DNA from: Haliotis asinina
Lineage: Eukaryota > Mollusca > Gastropoda > Lepetellida > Haliotidae
NCBI RefSeq assembly: GCF_037392515.1
Contig: NC_090283.1
Coordinates: 15,747,501-15,811,500, forward strand
Direction of reading: 5' to 3'
Length of the DNA stretch: 64,000 bases
Of this stretch, positions 1 through 11,519 are shown piece after piece. The position numbers and the translations under genes were made by a program. Within the stretch, counting starts at the first letter, position 1. Every line of letters begins with the position of its first letter. The notes under the pieces were generated by a model that searched no databases, was not told the origin of the DNA, and saw only the letters and a program-made list of their open reading frames with translations.

Positions 1-714
1 GGATTTGAGTCACAAAGGATTGTTACGAATAGTAATTGTTAATTTGATTATTCATGATATGATAATACATCATCGCAAATACTGAACAATGCATACAGTC
101 ATTCTACTGTTAACAAAAACAGATGGAATTCAAATTACTCCTCTTGATTCGTGAGCCTCTTCTTTCCGTTTCGGTCCAATCCGCACAGCTTCTAAGCATC
201 GAAAGATGATATCACTTTACAAGTATGAGATGTTCCACGGCTTGACAAATGACCCAGATTTGCATATATTGGAATGCCTTCCAGAACATTTCATTTGAAA
301 CAAGAGGGAAACTGGTTATCGTCTAAATATTGAAAAATTCAATTTCCTCGTTCGAATCGTGTCGTGGTGGTGTTTTAATTAACTAAATCGCTCTACGAGA
401 CAAGTGTTAAACAGTAGCGGTATTGATTTCACACCACGATCAGCATGTATTGTACGTGCTTAATCGCCAATCTACCTGTAGCAGCCAAGTGTATTCGTCC
501 AGATTACTTGCCCCGCCTGCTTGTCACGCGTTCACTGCGCTGGCTCATCTAATACTCGTCAAGCAGTGAAACATCTTCGCAGCAAAACACTGACAGCAAG
601 TGTTCCTTGTGTTGGCTTACACTTGAACTTGGGTATTCGTTGTTAAATCTACAGAACCTAACAGCTAAAGCTAACTACGTTGACGACGTCACGACACATC
701 CCTGTTGGTGTCAC
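1..714. other. Upstream flank of gene 1, no feature recognised
   Basis: I see no coding exon, repeat or RNA gene here. The last 200 bases must hold the 5' UTR and promoter of gene 1 but show no clear TATA box. Confidence 0.3.
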
Positions 715-784
715 ATGGGTCTTCTAAACCTAAAGATGCTGCTGAATCGCCTTGTCGTTGGAATTTGTTTTTTTCTGGTACCAG
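715..784 (+). CDS. Gene 1 exon 1: signal peptide
   Basis: ATG at 715 encodes MGLLNLKMLLNRLVVGICFF and then LVP before the donor GTGAGT at 785. The exon holds 23 codons plus one base, phase 1, which matches exon 2. It has a Lys/Arg-containing start and a long hydrophobic core, as expected of a secretion signal. There is an internal Met at residue 8. Confidence 0.65.
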
Positions 785-3700
785 GTGAGTGAAGGAGTGA
801 GTGAATATGATTTTATGCCACCTTATGTAGTATTCCAGTGACATTTTACGAGTGTGGTATATCATGCCTTGGTCTTCTTCTCTATCGTTCAACAAGATAT
901 ATGTAGTATATGATTGTCACATTTCACCTGCCGTTTTTATATCTATAAAACACATACACTTTACAATAATACGTTGTTTGATTCTTCTGCAAATTTACCT
1001 GTATGAAATAGTAAAAATATGTTAACTGTTGTTAACCTTAAACTGAAATCCGAAAATCCGAAAACGTCATGGCCAAAAAAATTGTTTTTTAAGATGTTGA
1101 TCTTTATGAGAGCTAAACATCCGACCCAAACTGTCGGGGTATTTTAACATTACGTGTGGGACGCAATGGCAACCCGTTCGGTCCATAGTGGAGGATTCTA
1201 GGTTCTGCTTAAGGGGTGGGCACACTGGCAGTATCATTTTACGAGCTACATAGATCCACATTGTCTAAATTCGTTCGCCCAGCTATAAAATGGGTACCTG
1301 TGAGGATGTGCTGTCAATGAGAGTATTCAGTTCGTCCCGCACGTTTTATACTTCCCAGAGAGTTGATAAAGTGTCGGAAACTAGGTTAGTATCCAATGAC
1401 CGGGGATATATAGTTATGCACGTCGCGCCTTGAGCAAGCGAAGTGCTTTGATACGAGGGCCATATGAAAGTACAATCACTTTCGCCATATATGACTGACA
1501 TTTTATATAGTCTTTGGTTTTCAGTTAGCAAATATAGGTTATCACGCGAGTGGGTGTGTTTGGGATGGTTAATATCCTGCATTGGGAATAAACATTGTAT
1601 TTAGCAAGCCTTAGGGAGCTGACTGCATAGTGTTTATTCCCTGTGCAGGATATTAACCATCCCCCAAAACACTCGAGTATGATACCCCAATTTTCATAAA
1701 ATTTTCATTTTTCATTCTTCCTGTAAAAGTTTTAAACAAATGTGATTTCATTTTCCACAGGTCATAAACCTAAACTTCCTGAGATGTGCCAGCATATCTA
1801 TGACGGCACAAATATGTGCGTAGTAATACGTGACGTCACAAGTTCGGTGACGTATTTTTCTACTGATCACTCATTTGATTGCGTTACGTCATGTAGTTCC
1901 CAGTCAGCTTTTATGTTAAAGTGCTAATTGTTGTCAACAAATATTAACTTAGGTTGAAAAATGACAAAATACACGTGTGGAATGTGGGAAAATTTCAGTA
2001 AAACGTTTGAACAAGAAATATAATGTTCGCATTTCGCAAGCGCACTTGTCAACTGACAGAGTGTCAAACAGTTCATTCGAGATTTTCCTGGCAGCTGTCC
2101 GAGTCAATGATAGCAAGACGCCTGCGCTTCGGTGGTGGTGAAGTATTAGCTGGGAGAATGTTTACAGTTATGTTGCCACCAGTCACTGAATCCCCAAACA
2201 ACGCGTTAACACCACCAGAAACATTGACAGTCAATCTGGACACGATCGCCGATAGATGAGCGTGACGTCATGTTTGTTTACAGTGTGAAAGTAGTCCCTA
2301 ACATTTGCATATGACCTCTCTAATTTGCATCGGTATCCGTATATGACCCCAACGCATACCGAAAATATCCGTTGGCTTTATCCTACCGAGAGCACTACCC
2401 ATTGTATGATAATTGATGTCAACTGGTTCTCACAGCAAATAGCTGGAAGATTGCAGATGTGGCGTAATGCATTTTTCCATGAAGTGTTTTGAAGAAAGAT
2501 GCAAAGCGTTTTCAATGTTCTGCACTTACAGATATTGCTTTCAATAAGGCAGAGAACATTATGCTGGGAAAGCCAAGTAAAGTCAATGCAGGAGGTGATG
2601 GGACGGCAGCTAATGGAAATGACGGACATTCTGGCACACATCCGACATACACCGCTCGGACAGCCCTCCCTTCCTGGCAAGGAGATCTTCTTGGTTTCTA
2701 CACAGTCCATAACATCACCATCACAAGTGACATAAGCTATAGCGCTGGTGGGTATTTTTTGCTTATTTTTCTAACATGTTCTTGAATTTATAGTCCGTTT
2801 GGCTCAAAAGCGGACCGATGAATTCCAGTCTAACTAGAAAACCATTAAACCAGACAACCCAGTATCTAGAAATAATCGAGTCTGGACCAGACAATCCAGT
2901 GATCAACAACATGAGCATCGATCTGCACAACTGGGAACCGATGACATGTGTCAACCAAGTCAGCGAGCCTGACCATCCGATTTGAACGGGAGGTGTTTGG
3001 ACGAGTCCTTCTGTCCGCTAATATCAACACTGTTGAAATGATACCTTGTATAATTCCGTAATTTATATCTTTCTAGAGAACTCATAGTTTAGCCGTTGTT
3101 AGCCAGCAGTAAAAAGGCACGTATCCTAACGTAAGAAACAACGCACAGATTTTCAACCTGGACGTTTAGGTACATCGGTAACTGAATGTGGTTATGGCAA
3201 CTGGGCGACTAGTCCATACCAAATCAAGGCTGTTGTCATACTTTTTATCTGTCAGAGAACATAATTATTTGTTTCTATGAACCGGAAAATGTCTGGCGTC
3301 AAACCTACAACGAATAGATTGGCATTTCCTAATTTCTTCCGTTGGAATTCAAGGTTATTCCTTCCTTACGATCTTCACGATCTTGATCGCACCTAGGCAG
3401 AATTATTTACAAATCCGGAAACATGAAGTTAGGGGAATGAATTATCATTTAAAAGCATCCCTTAATGCATGATAAATAGTGTGTTCTCTACTCATTCCAC
3501 CACTTGATAAATAGTGTGTTCCCTACTCATTCCAACACATGGTAAGTAGTGTGTTCTCTACTCATTCCCTCACTTGATAAAAAATGAATGTGTTCTCTAC
3601 TTATTCCATCACTGAATAAATAGTCTGTTCTCTATTCATTACTACATATGGTAAATAGTGTTCTCTTCTCATTACTACATATGGTAAATAGTGTTCTCTA

Positions 3701-3914
3701 CTCATTCCATTACATGATAAATAGTGCGTTCTCTGCTCATTACTACACATGGTAAATAGTGTGTCCTCGACTCAGTAATCATTACTGCACATGGTAGGTA
3801 GTGTGTTCTCTATTCATTCCATGCATAATAATGTGTCTGCTTCTCATTCCTACACATGATAACTGTATCCTACGTGTAACAGGCACGCAAGCATCAGGCC
3901 CCTTTGCCAGCAGA

Positions 3915-3979
<65 letters not shown>

Positions 3980-5195
3980 ATTGCATTTTATATAGCACTA
4001 TAGTCTGAGTAAGCAATTAATCAAGGGAGACAACTCTACAGCGCTACGTTAAAGGCCCGTAGCCAAAATACTAAAAGTGCTGAACATTTATGATACGAAA
4101 TGTGACCCAAATTAATTTTCATTCAAAACTTTAAACATTGTGACACAAATAATAATTATTACTTAATCGATAATACAATTTACAGAAAATACACTCTCAT
4201 AACAATATATATTGTAAATATTGTATCAAACAGGGCAATACCTGAGGAGTGCATTCGTGGGTGTTTCTCCCGATGATAGCATCATCTGTCCGAATGCAGT
4301 AGTCTTTGTCTGCGGTCAGTGCCCGGACAACATTGGAGGAGGGGAATCTTTCACATTCAACTGTTCCCACCAACAATCAGTCAGATTCGTGAAGGTCTGG
4401 AGAAACATCACTGGATTTCTAGCATTAGATGAGCTTGCGGTTGAAGGAAGTCCACAACCCCAAAATGGTAACTTAATTACCCAATCATTTAGGAAGTATT
4501 TTTTTCATTACGATTGATTAGTGTAACAACCAATGCTCGCGACATTGACTGCTTTAGACATAGCATCCGGAGTCGTTGTTGTATGGTAACACGAAGCACG
4601 AATCGTACAAGTAGCTGCCTACCCAACTTGTGTACTCATTGATTAGGACGATTTATATGGGCATTTGTTCTCGTTGAATTACCCGTGTGTTGTAATATTT
4701 CAGCTTAGAAATCTACTTCAGCCCTTACATAAATCCACTTTGTGCCTGGCAGAACATTTACATTCACATTTACATTTACTTTGTTGTTTAAGATCGCACT
4801 CATGAATATTGCAGCAAGGTGTATAGCACAGTCAGAGAGTAAAATCAAGGTTGCAATACCGGTATTACCGCTCAAAACTGTTCCCCCGTGTTGATTGTTC
4901 ACCATTCTGTTCCTTTTGCTGATTCTTTTCCTCAGGAGTAAAGTACCAAAAACTACGCAACCACAGATCAGCATCGCCGATGACGTCTCTCACGGCCCCG
5001 TCCGCCACTGACTGCGGTCTCCGATGTCACTTGTCTCAGCCTTGCCTGAGTTTCAGTTACCACCCAACAGCTGCTCCCAACTGTCTCCTGACAACAAACA
5101 CTGGATATGCAGCAACAGCAGTGGGCTGGACCAAGTACACCATCGAGACGTGTTCCAGCAAGATCACCTGTGACCTGACAGACCATTTCAATTAG
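715..5195 (+). CDS. Gene 1: secreted F-type-lectin-like + PAN/apple protein (4 exons)
   Basis: Four exons (715-784, 2532-2747, 4234-4467, 4936-5195) join in frame to 780 nt, 259 residues plus stop. The order is a hydrophobic signal peptide (residues 1 to about 23), an F5/8C/fucolectin-like domain (about 24-173) that opens with NKAENIMLGKPS and closes with VRFVKVWR and LALDELAVEG, then a Cys-rich PAN/apple-like domain (about 174-259). All introns are GT-AG and phase 1. The family is known for secreted, often sugar-binding recognition proteins. Where classical F-type lectins have a WWRVDL-like segment with the sugar-binding Arg, this protein has SWQGDL, so fucose binding is doubtful. Three N-glycosylation sequons (NIT, NCS, NIT) support an extracellular protein. 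The start is ATG 715 because no in-frame ATG lies upstream and it sits directly before the hydrophobic stretch. It is on the opposite strand to genes 2 and 3. The exact partner or ligand is unknown. Confidence 0.75.
1547..1675. repeat. Long inverted repeat (stem-loop) in intron 1 of gene 1
   Basis: Arms 1547-1593 and 1632-1675 are reverse complements with few mismatches (core GGATGGTTAATATCCTGC against GCAGGATATTAACCATCC), separated by about 38 bases. No coding content. The rest of intron 1 (785-2531) shows nothing I recognise. Confidence 0.7.
2532..2747 (+). CDS. Gene 1 exon 2: N-terminal half of F-type-lectin-like fold
   Basis: Acceptor ...CTTACAG is at 2531 and donor GTGGGT at 2748; the exon is 216 nt, phase 1 to phase 1. 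It encodes the family's opening motif (NKAENIMLGKPS), a short N/D-rich segment (NGNDGHSGTH), and WQGDLLGFYTVHNITITS, which corresponds to the core beta strands of the jelly roll. Genes 2 and 3 have the same boundaries, with 219 nt. Confidence 0.75.
2868..2985 (-). repeat. Dispersed abalone-type SINE-like repeat, partial
   Basis: Carries the core AATCGAGTCTGGACCAGACA, the block ATCAACAACATGAGCATCGA and GTGTCAACCAAGTCAGCGAG. The element strand is set by its (ACTC)n-type tail, seen in longer copies. It lies in intron 2 of gene 1. Confidence 0.7.
3470..3860. repeat. Minisatellite, about 40-bp unit, roughly 10 copies
   Basis: Repeated variants of GATAAATAGTGTGTTCTCTA followed by CTCATTCC and a short variable linker. 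It sits in intron 2 of gene 1. Confidence 0.75.
3917..3978. repeat. (TA)n(TG)n microsatellite
   Basis: A short run of TA dinucleotides, then about 24 TG dinucleotides. Confidence 0.9.
4234..4467 (+). CDS. Gene 1 exon 3: C-terminal half of F-type-lectin-like fold
   Basis: Acceptor ...CAAACAG is at 4233 and donor GTAACT at 4468; 234 nt, exactly the length in genes 2 and 3. It encodes FVGVSPDDS, a Cys cluster CPNAVVFVCGQCP, the strand VRFVKVWR and the closing strand LALDELAVEG. Two sequons (NCS and NIT) are present. Confidence 0.75.
4936..5195 (+). CDS. Gene 1 exon 4: PAN/apple-like domain and stop
   Basis: Acceptor CTCAG is at 4935; 260 nt to TAG at 5193-5195. It encodes TDCGLRCHLSQPCLSFSYHP, then NCLLTT, GWTKYTIE and a final Cys pair, the Cys spacing and W..Y motif of PAN/apple modules. 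By eye it differs from gene 2's exon at about 7 of 71 residues, far fewer than the lectin exons do. Confidence 0.8.
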
Positions 5196-6040
5196 CACCA
5201 GAGCCACAACTGATCGTTTAAATACGTGTTGGACACGTTCTGTTAACAAAAGCGTCTAGGTGGAAACGTTTTGTTTATCTCAGAGGTACTTTACCAGACT
5301 TAAACACACCATACCACCAAATATGCTAAAATGCTTTGGTCATCGCGATGTTCAATTTCCGTGTCAACAAATGTGAGTGTCGAATTGTCAATTTAGGTAA
5401 ACCGAACATACAGTTGCCAGTCTTGCAAACTATGGTGTTGCTGAAGCCATCAAGAGACAGTCACATAGTTATGTTGCCTGACTAACAATTGACGATGACT
5501 CAGCTTATCATATTAAAAGTGTATAAATTGTGTGGCATCCCACGAGGATGCTACTGTCAATTAACCGTAAACGCTTCTTAAAATATTGCCTTATCCAGAC
5601 ATTAAAACCGATGTCACAGAAGCACTGCAAAGCCTCAAATTGACATGGATTAGAGATATTAGTTCAGTAATTGACTTTGGTTCTGGGCACCAGTACCCAG
5701 ATAACATTGGTAAACTGCATGGTTTTTTATAACTGTGAACAGTTTAAGACTTGTATCTACAAACATTCTTTCACATTTGGAAAACAAACCTGAGAAAGTG
5801 ATATACCATCAAACACATATCTTCCCATGCTAATTTCTCTTAAGCCATTTTTCGTCTTTTGTTTCACATTTTCAAGTCACCTCATGGTATTAGCCGAACT
5901 TTAGTGGTGAAGTCCATGTGTGAAAATGTTTAAAATGACTTCATCTGAGAAATTTCTCAGGAGCTTTGACAACGATTTACATGGACTTTACCTTGTCATG
6001 TTTATTTAAATATAATGTTACGCTGCATTCATCAAACTTC
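5196..6040. other. 3' flank of gene 1, no feature recognised
   Basis: Non-coding. No poly(A) signal is obvious in the first 150 bases after the stop, so the 3' UTR end cannot be placed. Confidence 0.3.
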
Positions 6041-6044
6041 CAGC

Positions 6045-6185
6045 TATAAAGCGGTGGTCAGTAAATAATCGAGTCTTGACCAGACAATCCAGTGATCAAC
6101 AGCATGAACATCTATGCAGCTGCGATACGATGACATTTGTTACCCAGCGAGCCTGACCACCCGATCCCTTGTCACACGCTGAAAT
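6045..6185 (-). repeat. Dispersed SINE-like repeat, partial
   Basis: Contains AGTAAATAATCGAGTCTTGA, ATCCAGTGATCAACAGCATG and CAGCGAGCCTGACCACCCGA. Confidence 0.65.
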
Positions 6186-6429
6186 TACTGAAGATCAATT
6201 CTAACCTGAATCTACATGGGTTCAAGATCATCTGACATTACACTGTTGTAAATAGTCCCCTTTCATGTGTTCAACCACAGTGTGGTCTTTTTTAATGATT
6301 GTGGCGTAAAACTCCTCTACTGCAAAACCGATATCGCGTCATGCTCACAATGACTCACATTCTGTAATACGGGCCAGTGTCATCTGCTTCCTCTTTTATA
6401 AATATAAAAATCTTCATAAATATATATTG

Positions 6430-6585
6430 GACCTGTGGGGTAGTCTAGTTGTTAACGTCACGCCGAAGACCTGGGTTGTATTCCCCACATGGGTACAGTG
6501 TGTGAAGCCCATTTCTGATGTCTCCCGCCGCGATATTGCAAGGATATTGGTAAGAGCGGCGTAAAAATAAACTCATTCACACCCT
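6430..6585 (+). repeat. tRNA-derived SINE with (ACTC)-type tail
   Basis: The head GGGGTAGTCTAGTTGTTAAC (A-box region) is followed by CTGGGTTGTATTCCCCA (degenerate B box), a body ending GCGATATTGCAAGGATATTG, and a tail ...AAACTCATTCAC. The pol III boxes and structure match the copy at 14513. Confidence 0.65.
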
Positions 6586-7489
6586 CATAAAGGAATGCAT
6601 CATTCAGGAATACGACTAATAATGCATTATTTACATTATTAGTCCACTATTTGCTTCGTTTCTTCTTTTTGATGGTCTATTTAGTGTGTATTTGTTGTAA
6701 AGTTGTTTGGTAATGGTAAAGTGTTTAACCAGTGATTGTTTTATCCTGCAATTGGTGTCTTAAAAGTTCTCCTTTTATATGCATTAATACATCTTTAGAT
6801 TTTACATGCCTTCAGTATATTAAGGGGGCTCCTCAAATGCTGTGTTTGTCCATGGTCTGCAGGGTGTTATCCAAGATGAACATATATGACTGACATAGAT
6901 GTGAAATCCTGTCCAGTCCCTCGTCCATACATGTATCCTCAAATCGCTTTCTGATTATTACCCACTGTTTTTAATTATTTTTTTAGAAAAATAATACACA
7001 ACACAATTTACACACAGCAGAGAACACCAAATGAGTTTCTGTAAACTTGGGTCCTGCTCTTGAACCTACCGGGAGTTGGAGGTTTTCGCTCGTTTTATCA
7101 TGCTAAATTGACTACTCTTTCCTACACTTTACATTTCTCGCCATTTCAGACATCTTATCAAACGTTGGAAAAGTTCAATACCCTAATTTTATAGAACGTA
7201 ATCAGATTTCGTATATGTGTAGTATATATGTCAACATATGGTTTCCCGTTTGAGGAAATATGTTAAAGCTGATTCTTTTTGACAGTCACCGAATGCAGCT
7301 ACAAAGTATATTTATTTCTAGACTTGTTATATTATACATATTGAATGTTTCATTTAAGGAAAATTCCATTTTTGTCCACATCATAAGACTATTGTGTCTT
7401 TGGTACTTTCCAGCAACGGTGTGCATACAGATGTCTTTATATATTCACATGTGTATGTTATATAGTTTGTATGTTGTATGTTGTATCTT

Positions 7490-9270
7490 TTGATAACATG
7501 TTATTGTATCAATATTTCATATTGTATTTAGTCTTTGTAAACTGTCTTGCGTAATTACAGCACGTTTTCTTCCTTTGATGTCCTTATAATGTTGAAGTTG
7601 ACATTGATCTGTCATAAGCGTACTTCCATAACGGCTACACAGTGATTAAGGTAAATTTGTTTTGCAACTCTTTCGAAAAATGGCATTTTTTACACATTGT
7701 TTTTGTTAATAATAATTAACGCATGAACTCTTTCTGAACTTTGAAATGTATCACATTTGCAATAAACTCTTTTGTTTGAACTCGACTCAGACTAGTCCCG
7801 GACAAGATGGAGTGTTGTTAGATATATGTTTTAAGGCCACGAATAAAAAAAGCTTCAAACAAACAAACAAACACACACACACACGCGCACATACGCACGC
7901 ACGCAAACACACTTGTACGCACGCACACACACGCGTTCTGGACAAACTTCTGAAAGGTACTACATTGTTATACAAGCTTATGGACTTTTCTGACCCAGAG
8001 CATTGGGAAATCTTCTGTTGTCTTTCTCTGAGGTGTATAAACTGAACTCCCATCAACATTGCATCTCTAGTTACATAGAGCAACAACAGTTATGTGGAGA
8101 GTAGTCTTAATCTTGATTATCAGCCTAGGAAATGCTAGGAACTTTGCCACTGAAATACAATGTAGTGAGGTGAATATTGTCATTATTGCTATAATTACTC
8201 ATCATTGTTCACATTATACAGCCTTTGAATTTGCGCTGCCTCGGGAATACCTTTCACATGACTGGTATCAATTTGTAAACAGTATGGACTATTGAGGTTT
8301 AGTTTTAGTTTCAACCCATATAAACATAGTTCTAAAGTGCAATTCAAACTACATCCGTTATTCGCTTCTAGACACATTGATACCTTGGATGTGACCATAA
8401 AGCGCAACATTTCTTCGTAATTAACTTATTCCGACACGGTACTTATAGGTGTTCTTTGTCTATCATGTTGCACATCAAACCAGTCAGTTTCATTTCAGTA
8501 GCACATGACTGCTATAGCTGTTTACATGTAATGTTCTATAAACCGTATTGTATGGCGCAGATCATGTAACCATTCTCCACGTCACACAAAAGGTACATCC
8601 AATGTCTTGCAGTAATAAGTATTGGAGGCGTAAAATCACTGATGCCATGTGGCAGCGTGAGGGACCTATGCAAAATAATGGTATGAACTTTTTTCATGAT
8701 TTTCTTACTTAAAATAATGAAACCAGTAAACATCGAGGCTCAGGTTGTTGATTACCGGGGTTTTTCTTCAGAGCAAAAGTTTGAAAAGTGTTGTGTATGA
8801 CGTTTAACGGCAAATCAAATAGTTGAAAGACATTACTTTAAAAAAAAAAACATCAATCACATCTTTTAAAATACAACAGGTTGTTCCTTTGTTGTTTAAT
8901 GCCGCACTCTGAAATAATCCAACTATATGGTCTGTAAATAATAATGTCTTTGCCAGACCATCCTTTGATCAACAGCATGAGCATATATGTCCGCAACGGG
9001 GATACGAAGACACGTGTCAACGACGTCGTCCCCAACCCGGTAATCGCCTCTTGTGACAAGCATGGAAATACACATAAACGAATCTGCTTCGTCCACGTCC
9101 ATAAGTGAAATATGAAAATAAGTCAAATCAAACTTGAAAAGTGTCAGGGAAAATCTGCAAAATACATTTTGAGCTTGACATGTGGTCGATTTCATGCATA
9201 TTTAAATGTCACGACAACGCAAAGAGGTACTCGAAAATACATATTGCACGGGGATTGATTGCAAATATGA
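7490..9270. repeat. Segmental duplication block A, left copy
   Basis: Collinear with about 58065-59470: both hold AACTGTCTTGCGTA, TTTTCTTCCTTTGA, CATAAGCGTACTT, AATGTATCACATTTGCA and the same SINE-like repeat. It includes a (CA)n/(GCAC)n microsatellite at 7862-7935. No exon seen. The preceding stretch 6590-7490 holds nothing I recognise. Confidence 0.7.
8884..9062 (-). repeat. Dispersed SINE-like repeat inside block A
   Basis: From TTGTTTAATGCCGCACTCTG through GATCAACAGCATGAGCATAT to CGCCTCTTGTGACAAGCATG. Also present in the right-hand copy (58718). Confidence 0.65.
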
Positions 9271-9766
9271 ACATTAACGCACGCTGGCCACTTGACTAAA
9301 CGTGTGTAGGTGCTTCAAGAAGAATGTAACAAACCATCATCGCATATATGCCTCGTCCAGTGAATGAATAGTGGACATAAAGTGGTTGTAATACACACCA
9401 GGTAATGTATGATTTTCATAACATGCGTAGGTCGTGCACCAAAAACAAATATTTAAAGAATCTTATCAATCTTCACACAGTTAAATGTGGCCTCTCTGAC
9501 AACAAATGGAACCGTGCTGGTATCATCGGTCTCCATAGCACCGTTTGTGAAAAGCCCTATTTGAAAATGTGTAATCTATAAGACATTCGCTGCTCTGTCA
9601 CCAAGGTAGATGATACAATTTATTCGTTTTTACATTTAATAAATTCATTTAAAAGTCTGACTAGAGTTACCTCCCTTTAACAAGATGATCGTCAGTGATC
9701 ACGTGGTAACTATAACTGTGCTGCCGCCTTTTCAAATCCGACAAACAGAATAGTCTACATTCAACG

Positions 9767-11510
9767 GTGAAGTTTAAAGTCATCGTAGGACCAATTTCAC
9801 CGCACCATGACCAGGCGGGGAAATCAATGACGAAAGAGGAAACTGTTGCCAGGCAGGCGAAGCGAACCAGATCAGACAGTGCAGGTGAGACGAGCAGGTC
9901 GGTCGAGGTGGCAGCCAATCACGCGCGATACAGGAAACAAAACGGGTGACTCTTCTCAGATCTGTATCGACATTGATACAAGAAATGCTAACTTCAAGGA
10001 AAAGCTAAGAAATGGCGAACATGTTGATCTCGAGTCACTGATTAAAAAATCAAACAAGGATCAGTCACCAGGTTCATTGAAAGTAAATAGTATGAGTCAG
10101 ATAGAGTTTGTATGGCATACAAAGGACATTGGAAATATCTGTGACTGCACCTTAGACTTTCTCAAGTATATACTTGGAGCAATTTCCAAACAAACACCTA
10201 GAGATACTGAAGTTCATGCACACCGTTCGAATGGTGTCCTTTCGTAGTTCAGAATGGAGAAACTAAGACAAATAATCAATGTCTTCCTTCGATGTCTTGG
10301 GGAACCTTATTGAAAGCTATTAAAAATGCAACTAGTATTTGTCGTCCTGGAACTTAGAAAACTTCTATTGAAGAATTTTCCACTGCGATACAGAGAATGT
10401 AGTGATAAAAGGCTGATATGTTTTGTCCATTTTGAGTTTGAGTCCCAGAAACGTCCTCTTGTATGAACTTCGATGCTTACCTTGACACCTTTGACACTTC
10501 TCGTAAACACAGTCACGATCATGATGTTGTGCACGCTCATTACCTGCCTTATAAAAGCAGGAGGAGTTGTGAAACTGAATCACGTTGAGAAAATGGCAAG
10601 CTTGACACAAGACGACAAGAATCACGTTCTCGCTATGGTTAGCGACATCTCTTCAGATGTGATGACTTCCAGGCACTGTAATGTGCATCTATACACCGTT
10701 GGTCAACTCATACCGGAAGTGATGCATTTGTCCGCACTCTGGCGCACCACTTTTGACGACAGCTCGACAGGACCGCTTCCGACTCTTCCGAGATCGGTTA
10801 AAAATAGCTGCTGATACTGCAAAGCGGACCAAACAACGTCATGCCTCCACAGAAACGGTGCCTTAACGCAGGTTTAACGTATCCTTTGTAGATGGACGTC
10901 ATCGGATTTATGGACGTCGAGAAAAACTGTGTTTTTGAACATGGTCGTTTTGGAAGGGGTGGTGCCATGACCAAGGACAAGTGCTGAATTGACAGCGACC
11001 CTTCAACATCACTGGCAGACATCGCGCATTTCTTAGAAATATGTGTCTTCCAATGCCACCGTCTTGGAGTGCACGGTGGACACACGCGATATTGACTGCA
11101 AATGACCCATACTTTGTTTGATGTCGTTGTTGCGTCACTTTGTTGTTGATCGGACATTTTCCGATTAAGTTATCCACAGCTGTTGGTTTTAAAAACAAAT
11201 CTGCCAGTAATATCTATAAATGTGGACATTTGTGAGAGTAAAGAAAGTATGAATGTCCAATTGCGTTTTTAATGGCTTTCAGTATATTAACACTGGATCT
11301 TTGTTGTATGTAAGCAGTAATTCCACAAAAGTAAATTTCAACAAGGGAAGCATACCTTCCCAGGGGTCTAAAAAATCAAGTAGCATGAAAAGGTTCGGCT
11401 ATTGTTGGGATTACAATGAACCAGGAAAAGTTTATACAAAGAAGGATTGTAAAAATCCTCATGTATGTTATTCCTGCATCCAGTAACACGTTGCCCATCT
11501 ACCGTCATGA
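9767..11510 (+). mobile_element. Fossil gag-like ORF remnant of a retroelement, interrupted by a DNA transposon
   Basis: A 9767-10247 segment reads as a hydrophilic gag-like region (GEHVDLESLIKK). At 11253-11486 a Cys/His cluster (CWDYNEPG... then CKNPHVCYSC) resembles the zinc-binding end of such proteins in tyrosine-recombinase (DIRS-like) or Crypton-like elements. A Tc1-like segment lies between them. The element is old and broken in several places; the family assignment is tentative. Confidence 0.35.
10594..11155 (+). mobile_element. Degraded Tc1/mariner-like transposase remnant
   Basis: MASLTQDDKNHVLAM is followed, in changing frames, by TTARQDRFRLFRDRLKIAA (the transposase helix-turn-helix region), DGRHRIYGRREK and FEHGRFGRGGAM, which mirror Tc1 DGR.RVWRRRGE and DRFGGGSVMVWG. 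At least two frame changes are needed. There is no intact reading frame, and TIRs were not found. Confidence 0.5.
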
Positions 11511-11519
11511 CCCAAAGCA

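Noticed and set aside
1761-1925. Possible extra exon of gene 1 after a TTTTCCACAG acceptor
   Set aside because: It is in phase with exon 1 but runs to a stop; a donor keeping phase 1 exists only weakly at 1830, and genes 2 and 3 show no counterpart. Exon 1 joins exon 2 directly without it.
4968-5249. Antisense open frame rich in Cys opposite gene 1 exon 4 (same at 16177-16416 and 60379-60594 on +)
   Set aside because: Mirror of the PAN exon on the other strand; the repeated C's come from reading codons for Ala/Thr/Gln backwards, and it lacks its own start or splice context.
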